NCBI RefSeq assembly: GCF_000300455.3
Contig: NZ_CP007215.2
Coordinates: 806,001 to 870,000, forward strand
DNA length: 64,000 nt
DNA from: Kosakonia sacchari SP1
GTDB taxonomy: Bacteria > Pseudomonadota > Gammaproteobacteria > Enterobacterales > Enterobacteriaceae
Direction of reading: 5' to 3'
In this document: in pieces, positions 57,844 through 64,000 of the stretch
Position numbering within the stretch: the stretch's first letter is position 1
Layout: each line of letters begins with the position of its first letter
Position numbers and translations under genes: made by a program
The notes under the pieces: model-generated
What the model was told of the DNA's origin: nothing
The model's input: only the letters and a program-made list of their open reading frames with translations
Databases searched by the model: none

Positions 57844-58560
57844 TTATCTCGCGACGATAAAGCGCTTATCGTCGTCGATATAACTCTTTTCATCAGCGGC
57901 GGCGACAATCGAGCCAAAATTCATCTCTGCGCGCAGCTTCCAGCTTTCCGGGATCTGCCACGCGGCGCGAACATCGAGATCAATTAACGGGTTATAGTGC
58001 TGCAGATTCGCGCCGATGCTCTTTTCCGCTAGCGCCAGCCACACCGCGTACTGGGCAATACCGCTGCTCTGTTCTGACCAGACGGGGAAATTATCGGCAT
58101 AAGCGATGTACTGACGTTGCATGTGAGTGACCACTTCCTGATCTTCAAAAAACAGCACGGAACCAGCGGCGGCGGCAAAACCGTCGAGTTTATCAGAGGT
58201 GGCGTGAAAGCTCTCTGCCGGGATCACTTTACGCAACTGATCGCGCACCATCTCCCAGAAACGATCGTGCTCTTTACCGAGCAGGATCAGCGCGCGCGAA
58301 CTTTGCGAGTTAAACGCCGACGGCGCCTGGCGGATGGCCTCTTTAATGATTTCTACCACCTCATCTTCGGCGATGGGTAAATCTTTGCCGAGGGTATAAA
58401 TGGTTCTGCGCGCTTTGGCGAGCGAGAGGAAGTCGTCCACTGCAATATGGGCAATCCTCGGTTTTAACTCCGCTTCCAGCAATGCCTGGGGCTTGATGGC
58501 CGGTGGAGCGTCATCGGTGCGGGCGAGCGTTGATTTTAATATTTGCTGAAACGGATCCAT
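57844..58560 (-). CDS. Nitroreductase-family FMN protein
   Basis: The 238-residue protein begins with a 40-residue leader and then shows the nitroreductase pattern: RRTIYTLGKDLPI, APSAFNSQSSRALIL (FMN contacts), the central IAQYAVWLALAEKSIGANLQHYNP, and a C-terminal end FGSIVAAADEK. It resembles the oxidoreductases that reduce nitro compounds or quinones, such as the HBN1-like group. The physiological substrate is unknown. It is transcribed toward ccdA but has its own terminator. Confidence 0.87.
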   Translation of the reverse strand: MDPFQQILKSTLARTDDAPPAIKPQALLEAELKPRIAHIAVDDFLSLAKARRTIYTLGKDLPIAEDEVVEIIKEAIRQAPSAFNSQSSRALILLGKEHDRFWEMVRDQLRKVIPAESFHATSDKLDGFAAAAGSVLFFEDQEVVTHMQRQYIAYADNFPVWSEQSSGIAQYAVWLALAEKSIGANLQHYNPLIDLDVRAAWQIPESWKLRAEMNFGSIVAAADEKSYIDDDKRFIVAR

Positions 58561-59322
58561 CAGGTGCGGCTCCTGTGATGAGCGTCAGTGGGGTTAAAAG
58601 TGTCATTATCAGAGCATAGGCCAGAGCATTTCCATCCTTCAAATAGATGAAAGAAAGCGTGGTATTTGGCGCAAAAAAAAAGATGTATCACTGCACCCAT
58701 ATCGTGATGATGTGAAAAGGACAAGGCGGTTGAGATAATCCTGAATCTCACATTCCTCAATTATGTGATAGATTTTCATCTTGCAGGCGGAATAAGCTCA
58801 ATAATACTCAACAATAATCGGAATGCGTTAATTCATCTTTATATCCAGTCATTGTTTCGAATAAAAAATATCAATGACGAAAATCGGCGAAGTAAAAATA
58901 TATTAACCGGGAAATTCAAAAAGAGGATTAATTTAACTTAAGGTAAATTGACTTATTTGGACAGGCCTTCTCTATGATTTTAATGGAATAAAGTATCCCA
59001 TAAATCAATCGCGCGTTCTGGCCACGTTGCCGCGAGATAAATAATAAGCCGCATGAAAAAGCCTGATGAAATCGTGTACAGTGTAGTTATTATTACTTCT
59101 GGTGATAAAAGATCTTGTAAGCAGGCGTAAAACCGGCTCTCTGAGATAAGAGTGTGGGTAAAAAAACGCCCCAAAATGCGCGTTAATCTTATTCACTTTC
59201 ATCGGGTTAGCGCGCACCTTAGCGAATTAGATAGATGTATTTTTGTGGTGAATATTTCTTGCCTTCACCACGCTGACCAGGCAAGTTGTTGCGCGCATAG
59301 CGGGCCATGCGGAACAGAAACC
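58561..59322 (+). other. Long AT-rich upstream region of the diguanylate cyclase gene
   Basis: About 760 bases without a recognised gene. It is strongly AT-rich and probably holds the promoters of the nitroreductase (leftward) and the cyclase (rightward). Parts in frame with the cyclase (59152-59322) do not look like protein of the family and lack a ribosome site. I found no sigma-28 promoter in it. Confidence 0.5.
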
Positions 59323-60648
59323 ATGAATAATGAAAAAAAACGGCTGGATCACCGGGAAGAAGATGCGAAACATCTCTTCGAATTGCTGCACAACAATTCT
59401 GACTGGGTGTGGGAAGTCGACGCGCAGGGACGCTATACGTGGTCTTCCGATGTCGTCACGGAATTGCTCGGCGTACCACCCAGCGAGGTGATTGGCAAAA
59501 CCCCTTTTGATTTTATGCCGCCGGGCGAAGCTGAACGCGTGGCGGGCGCGTTTGGTGCCATTGTGGCGCAGAAGCGTGCGTTTTCTGGCCTGGTCAACCG
59601 TAATCAGCGCGCCGATGGCAGCATCGTGGTGCTGGAAACCAGCGGCATCCCACTGTTTGATGAGCAGGGCGAGCTGCGCGGTTATCGCGGCATTGATCGC
59701 AATATCTCCAACCTGGGCGAGCGGGTGCTGCAACTGGAGACCATTTACGAAACCACGCCGGTGGCGCTGTGCATGATTGATCGCCACGGGCGTCTGGTGA
59801 TGTCCAACAAGGCGATGGCGAAATTGCTGGGTGAGGCGCTGGAAACGGAGGATCGCTTTCAGCGTTTAATGCCCGATTACTGGCCCTTTTTCCTGGCGGA
59901 TTTCGCGCTGGCGGATAAGGGCGAGGCGCTGCCGTCTCGTGAGTTGGGCTGGCGCGATCGCTGTTACGATATTCAGGCGGTACCGGTACATGATGCCATG
60001 GAGATGGTGGTGGGGTTGTCGGTCACGTGGGTCGATATCACTGAACGTCGCCAGGCGGAGCACAAGCTCGCCAGCGCAAATAAAATATTACAACAGTACG
60101 CGCAACACGATCACCTGACCGGGTTGTTTAACCGGCGCTATATGGATGAGTGTCTGCTGAGCGAGATCTCCCGCGCCTTGCAGGATGATTTCCCGCTGTC
60201 GGTGTGTCTGGCGGATATCGACTATTTTAAAAACTACAACGATACCCAGGGACATCAGGCCGGGGACGATTGTCTGCGCCTGGTGGCCCGCACGCTCACC
60301 GCTTCCCCCTTGCGCAGCGGCGATAACGTCAGCCGTTACGGTGGTGAAGAGTTTCTGATTATCCTGCCGGGGACAAACCTGATGCAGGCGATGAATGTCG
60401 CCGAAGATGTGCGTGGCAATATCAACGCACTTAGTGTGCCGCACGCGGCCAGCCCGACCGGTTTTTTGACCATCAGCATCGGCGTGGCTACATTGCAGGC
60501 CGGGCAAGTGCACTTTGGTAAACCGCTGCATATGATTGCCAGCGGTCTTATTCACCGGGCCGATACGGCTCTGTATGCCGCGAAAAAACAGGGCCGCAAC
60601 CAGGTGGTATCCGCGTGGGACAGCCCGTTAACGTCGCAGGGAGCCTGA
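59323..60648 (+). CDS. PAS-GGDEF diguanylate cyclase
   Basis: The 441-residue protein makes the second messenger cyclic di-GMP. From the ATG at 59323 (MNNEKKRLDHREEDAK) it has two PAS domains (about 15-125 and 130-245) and a GGDEF domain (about 275-430). The active-site motif is GGEEF at residues 340-344, which is catalytically competent. The product-inhibition I-site RSGD is at 331-334, exactly five residues before. No membrane segment is present, so a cytoplasmic sensor is expected. The signal is unknown. No close K-12 orthologue is recognised. Confidence 0.9.
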   Translation: MNNEKKRLDHREEDAKHLFELLHNNSDWVWEVDAQGRYTWSSDVVTELLGVPPSEVIGKTPFDFMPPGEAERVAGAFGAIVAQKRAFSGLVNRNQRADGSIVVLETSGIPLFDEQGELRGYRGIDRNISNLGERVLQLETIYETTPVALCMIDRHGRLVMSNKAMAKLLGEALETEDRFQRLMPDYWPFFLADFALADKGEALPSRELGWRDRCYDIQAVPVHDAMEMVVGLSVTWVDITERRQAEHKLASANKILQQYAQHDHLTGLFNRRYMDECLLSEISRALQDDFPLSVCLADIDYFKNYNDTQGHQAGDDCLRLVARTLTASPLRSGDNVSRYGGEEFLIILPGTNLMQAMNVAEDVRGNINALSVPHAASPTGFLTISIGVATLQAGQVHFGKPLHMIASGLIHRADTALYAAKKQGRNQVVSAWDSPLTSQGA

Positions 60649-60668
60649 TGGCTCCCCGATTGATGTGA

Positions 60669-61811
60669 TTACGCCAGCGCGTTTTTCCAGTCGGCAATCA
60701 GATCGTGTTCATCTTCAATACCCACCGACAGGCGGATCAACTGCGGTGTGATGCCGTTTGCCAGCCGCTGTTCAAGCGGAATTGACGCATGAGTCATGCT
60801 AAACGGCTGGCTGACCAGGCTCTCCACACCGCCAAGGCTCTCCGCCAGCGTAAACAGTTTCAGCTTATTGATAATATCTGTCGCCCGCGCATCGTCGCCT
60901 TTGATGACCACTGAAATCATGCCGCCCGGCAGCGCCATCTGCCTGCGCGCCAGCTGATATTGCGGGTGCGATTCCAGCCACGGGAACCACACTTTCTCGA
61001 CCTGCGGTTGCTGTTCCAGCCAACGGGCGAGGGCCAGCGCGTTGCTGCTGTGGCGTTCCACGCGCAGGGAAAGTGTGCGAATACCGCGCAACGTGAGGAA
61101 ACTGCTGAACGGATCGAGCACCCCGCCGACGGCGTTTTGCAGATAACCGAGTTTTTCGGCCAGTGCCGGGTTATCACCGACCACGGCCAAACCGGCAACT
61201 ACATCCGAGTGCCCGTTCAGGTATTTCGTGGCCGAGTGCACCACGATATCAAACCCTAACTCCAGCGGGCGGTGGATAACCGGCGACGCGAAAGTGTTAT
61301 CCGCCACGCTGAGAATATTGTGACGTTTGGCGATAGCGGCAATCGCCGCCAGATCCGCCAGCTTCAGCAGCGGGTTAGTTGGCGTTTCTACCCAGATCAT
61401 TCGTGTGTCGGGACGAATAGCGGCTTCGAGGCCAGCGAGATCGTCTGGTTTTACCCAGCTCACTTGTAATCCGGCGCTGCGGCGACGCACATTTTCAATC
61501 AGGCGATAGGTGCCGCCGTACACATCATCAATCGCCACCAGATGGCTGTCTTTATCCAGCAGTTCCAGCACCGTGGAGATGCTGGCGAGGCCGGAAGCAA
61601 ATGCATAACCGCGCGTGCCGCCTTCCAGTTCGGCAATCGCCGTTTCCAGCGCATGGCGCGTCGGGTTGCCGCTGCGCGAATATTCGTAGCCGGTGTGTTG
61701 CCCCGGCGCAGGCTGTGCGAAGGTGGAGGTGGCGTAAATCGGCGGCATCACCGCGCCGTGTTGGTCGTTGAATGCGCCGCTGTGGACGCTCTGCGTTGCC
61801 AGTGTTTTCAT
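60669..61811 (-). CDS. mtcC: Cystathionine gamma-lyase (reverse transsulfuration)
   Basis: The enzyme splits cystathionine to cysteine, 2-oxobutyrate and ammonia. The 380-residue protein is of the Cys/Met metabolism PLP family, with the PLP lysine Lys196 in SATKYLNGHSD and the phosphate-binding SGLASIST. MetB-like gamma-synthases share the fold, but pairing with cystathionine beta-synthase fits gamma-lyase, as in the Klebsiella mtcBC operon. It begins 10 bases after the mtcB stop, with a GGGA site. Confidence 0.88.
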   Translation of the reverse strand: MKTLATQSVHSGAFNDQHGAVMPPIYATSTFAQPAPGQHTGYEYSRSGNPTRHALETAIAELEGGTRGYAFASGLASISTVLELLDKDSHLVAIDDVYGGTYRLIENVRRRSAGLQVSWVKPDDLAGLEAAIRPDTRMIWVETPTNPLLKLADLAAIAAIAKRHNILSVADNTFASPVIHRPLELGFDIVVHSATKYLNGHSDVVAGLAVVGDNPALAEKLGYLQNAVGGVLDPFSSFLTLRGIRTLSLRVERHSSNALALARWLEQQPQVEKVWFPWLESHPQYQLARRQMALPGGMISVVIKGDDARATDIINKLKLFTLAESLGGVESLVSQPFSMTHASIPLEQRLANGITPQLIRLSVGIEDEHDLIADWKNALA

Positions 61812-61821
61812 TTTATTTCCC

Positions 61822-63192
61822 TTATTGTTCAAGACGGTTGCGCCAGGTGGTCAGTACATCGCTGCGGGTTATCAGGCCGATAAAGCGGCCGTTGTCGGCG
61901 ATCACCGCCACCAGGCCGCGATCAAAAATGGCGTACAGCGCGCTTTCCGGCGCGTATTTATCGAGGATTTCCACGTTGCGGGTCATCGCCGCTTTTACCG
62001 GCAACGCGAAACGCGCACTGTCGCCGCGCACGTGGCTTATCAGATCCCATTCGTCGACAATCCCCACCACCTGGCCGTTTTCCAGCACCGGCAGTTGCGA
62101 AATATCGTACAGACGCATGCGCGCCAGCACGGCGGCGAGGCTATCCTCTGGCGCAGCGGTGACGGTTGCTCCTTCGTCGTGGCGCAGGGCGATAAAATCC
62201 GTGAGATCACCGCTGGAAGGGCGGCTCAGCAACCCTTGCTGGCGCATCCAGTCATCGTTGAACATTTTCGACAGGTATTTGTTGCCGCTATCGCAGGCGA
62301 ACGTCACCACCCGTTTCGGCGTGGTTTGCGCCTGGCAGTAACGCAGGGCCGCGCTGAGCAGCGTCCCGGTGGACGATCCTGCTAAAATTCCTTCCTGTTG
62401 CAGCAATTCTCTGGCGGTGGCGAAGGCTTCGCGATCGGTCACGCGGAAGGCTTTGCGCACGCCGTCGATGTGTGCCAGCGGTGGAATAAAATCTTCACCG
62501 ATGCCTTCAACCAGCCAGGAGCCGGGCGTGCTGTAGCGGCCATGCTCCACCTGATCGGCGAGGATCGAACCGGCGGGATCGGCCAGCACAAACTCGGTGT
62601 GCGGCGAGTGCTCAGCAAACCAGGCTTGCAGCCCGCCAAGTGTGCCGCCAGAACCCACGCCAACGACGATGGCGTCGATGTTGCCGTCCAGTTGTTTAAA
62701 GAGTTCGGGCGCGGTCGTCGACGTGTGCGCCAGCGGGTTGGCGTCGTTATTGAACTGGTCGATGTAAAACGCACCCGGCGTCTCTTGCGCCAGGCGGCGC
62801 GCGTAATCCTGATAGTAAGCCGGATGGCCTTTGTTCACGTCTGAACGGGTGAGCACCACTTTTGCGCCCAGTGCGCGCAAGTGGAAAATCTTCTCGCGGC
62901 TCATTTTGTCTGGCACCACCAGCACCAGTGAATAACCCTTTTGCGCAGCGATCAGCGCTAATCCCAGACCGGTATTACCGGCAGTGGCTTCAATAATTGT
63001 CCCGCCTGGGGCGAGTAAACCACGGCGTTCGGCTTCGTTAATCATCGACAGCGCGACGCGGTCTTTAATCGAGCCGCCAGGGTTCTGGTTTTCCAGTTTG
63101 AGAAATAATTCGCATGGCCCGCTCGCCAGTTTATGTAACTGCAACAGCGGTGTTTGACCGATCAATTCGGTTACTGAATGGAAGACTGACAT
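61822..63192 (-). CDS. mtcB: Cystathionine beta-synthase with CBS domains
   Basis: The enzyme joins homocysteine and serine to cystathionine. The 456-residue protein has the cysteine-synthase fold: PLP lysine Lys43 in GGSIKDR, the EATAGNTGLGLAL motif and GSSTGT. Two CBS repeats (about 335-456: VTAAPEDSLAAVLARMRLYD and VKAAMTRNVEILDKYAPE) follow, of the kind that bind S-adenosylmethionine in eukaryotic CBS. K-12 lacks it; Klebsiella has it as mtcB. It is first in mtcBC and divergent from a methionine-type transporter gene. Confidence 0.92.
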   Translation of the reverse strand: MSVFHSVTELIGQTPLLQLHKLASGPCELFLKLENQNPGGSIKDRVALSMINEAERRGLLAPGGTIIEATAGNTGLGLALIAAQKGYSLVLVVPDKMSREKIFHLRALGAKVVLTRSDVNKGHPAYYQDYARRLAQETPGAFYIDQFNNDANPLAHTSTTAPELFKQLDGNIDAIVVGVGSGGTLGGLQAWFAEHSPHTEFVLADPAGSILADQVEHGRYSTPGSWLVEGIGEDFIPPLAHIDGVRKAFRVTDREAFATARELLQQEGILAGSSTGTLLSAALRYCQAQTTPKRVVTFACDSGNKYLSKMFNDDWMRQQGLLSRPSSGDLTDFIALRHDEGATVTAAPEDSLAAVLARMRLYDISQLPVLENGQVVGIVDEWDLISHVRGDSARFALPVKAAMTRNVEILDKYAPESALYAIFDRGLVAVIADNGRFIGLITRSDVLTTWRNRLEQ

Positions 63193-63537
63193 TGTGGATT
63201 CACCCGTAAAGATTCGTAATGTGCGGATGATAGGTCTGTCATTTTGCCTGTTTAAAGAACCTTTATTCGGCGTTTAGAACGAATAGAAATATAAACCGCT
63301 ATTTAGCCGTCAGGATGGCGAGCCATACAGTCGTCCGGATGGATTGATAGCCAGCAAAGCGGGTTTTTACGCTGATTTCACGCACTTTTCCCCTCAGGTT
63401 CGTCGCAGTTATGCAATTTCCGGCAATGCAATGCGAAATAAAATCTTATTGTCAAAACGCCTGTTCCGCCGCTGTTATCCTGTTTAGTTATAAGTAATGT
63501 CCATTTGGTTATTTGAATTATAACTGCGGCTGATTAT
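63193..63537. other. Divergent control region of mtcBC and the ABC transporter
   Basis: No gene is present in this stretch. It should contain the mtcBC promoter (leftward) and the promoter of the transporter (rightward). Apart from the Met-box-like repeat at its right edge I recognise no site. Confidence 0.45.
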
Positions 63538-63561
63538 TATCGTCTGGACATCCATACCGCT
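63538..63561 (+). promoter_or_regulatory. Possible MetJ met-box array
   Basis: Three adjacent 8-mers (TATCGTCT, GGACATCC, ATACCGCT) each match the met box AGACGTCT at 5 of 8 positions, in the correct 8-base phase, 27 bases before the transporter start. Weak individually, they are plausible for MetJ, which controls metNIQ in E. coli. Confidence 0.35.
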
Positions 63562-63587
63562 AAACTGCCATACGGAAACACCAACGC

Positions 63588-64000
63588 ATGATCGTCCTCA
63601 GGAATATCTCCAAGATTTTCGACCAGGGAAAGGCATCGATTACCGCCGTCGACAGCGTCAATCTGACGGTTGAGCAGGGGCAGATTTACGGCATTATCGG
63701 CTACAGCGGCGCCGGGAAAAGTACGTTGATTCGCTTGCTGAATGGGCTGGAAAAACCCACTTCCGGCAGCGTGGTGATTAATGGCCAGGACATCGCCGCC
63801 GCGCGCGGGGAAACGTTGCGCCAGGCACGGCTGAAGATCAGCATGGTCTTTCAGCACTTCAATTTATTGTGGTCGCGCACGGTGAGCGAAAACATCGCGT
63901 TTTCGATGCAAATTGCCGGTGCGCCAAAAGCGCAGATTAACGCCCGCGTAGCGGAACTGATTGAGCTGGTGGGGCTGAAAGGGCGCGAAAAGGCTTACCC
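63588..64000 (+). CDS. metN: Methionine-type ABC transporter ATPase (MetN-like), N-terminal part
   Basis: The gene runs off the right edge after 137 codons. The ATP-binding domain shows Walker A GYSGAGKST (residues 38-46), the Q-loop in VFQHFNLL (Gln89) and the start of the helical domain. The Tyr-containing Walker A and the FNLLWSRTV segment are typical of MetN. In this place, beside mtcBC, it is likely a second methionine or sulfur-amino-acid importer (the core metNIQ lies elsewhere in enterics). The signature motif is outside the window. Confidence 0.83.
   Translation, partial: MIVLRNISKIFDQGKASITAVDSVNLTVEQGQIYGIIGYSGAGKSTLIRLLNGLEKPTSGSVVINGQDIAAARGETLRQARLKISMVFQHFNLLWSRTVSENIAFSMQIAGAPKAQINARVAELIELVGLKGREKAY

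Noticed and set aside
59152..59322. 57-residue N-terminal extension of the diguanylate cyclase
   Set aside because: It is AT-rich, cysteine/histidine-rich without pattern, lacks a ribosome site, and the PAS domain begins properly after 59323.

Overview
The window is a chromosomal segment of a member of the Enterobacteriaceae. The gene order loiP-tktA ... epd-pgk-fbaA-mscS-argO-yggE-argP-rpiA-serA-fau-ssrS-zapA-ygfB-pepP-ubiH-ubiI-gcvTHP-ygfF-bglA ... yqfA-ygfZ-sdhE-cptA-fldB-xerD-dsbC-recJ-prfB-lysS-idi is the E. coli K-12 65-66 min order, with very similar proteins. An ERIC repeat, a Klebsiella-type reverse transsulfuration pair (mtcBC), a flagellin methylase and several genes absent from K-12 point to the Enterobacter/Kosakonia/Klebsiella side of the family. 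The species cannot be fixed from the sequence alone.

Layout. 1-37316 is core metabolism: pentose phosphate (tktA, rpiA), lower glycolysis (epd-pgk-fbaA), osmotic protection (mscS), arginine export with its regulator (argO, argP), serine/glycine/one-carbon metabolism (serA, fau, gcvTHP), ubiquinone hydroxylases, 6S RNA and zapA, then recombination, redox and translation genes (xerD, dsbC, recJ, prfB with its programmed frameshift, lysS). One foreign-looking gene interrupts this part: a lone phage-type antirepressor (2763-3512) behind a near-consensus LexA box.

37317-45161 is accessory. It holds a graveyard of two decayed genes between idi and actS, a secreted protein made of 20-residue repeats, tRNA-Gly(CCC), and an orphan PAAR-toxin gene followed by two paralogous small membrane proteins (a type VI effector-immunity cassette). 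Next comes a flagellar satellite locus: a FlxA-like coiled-coil gene behind a sigma-28 promoter, then fliB. A P-loop kinase-like gene and yjdIJ close the region.

45219-59000 is a mosaic of transport, catabolism and regulator/enzyme pairs: an MFS protein, a uxuA-gntP hexuronate/gluconate unit, a cold-shock gene with a YmcF-like microprotein that seems to start at AUU, a divergent HTH regulator/methyltransferase pair, a hydrolase/CGNR-regulator pair, an epimerase/LysR pair, a second-site RoxA-like oxygenase, a ccdAB toxin-antitoxin pair and a nitroreductase. 59323-64000 carries a PAS-GGDEF diguanylate cyclase, mtcBC, and the start of a methionine-type ABC importer.

The items most worth a second look are the SOS-controlled antirepressor, the PAAR effector cassette, the sigma-28/fliB locus, the 20-residue-repeat secreted protein and the AUU-start microprotein.
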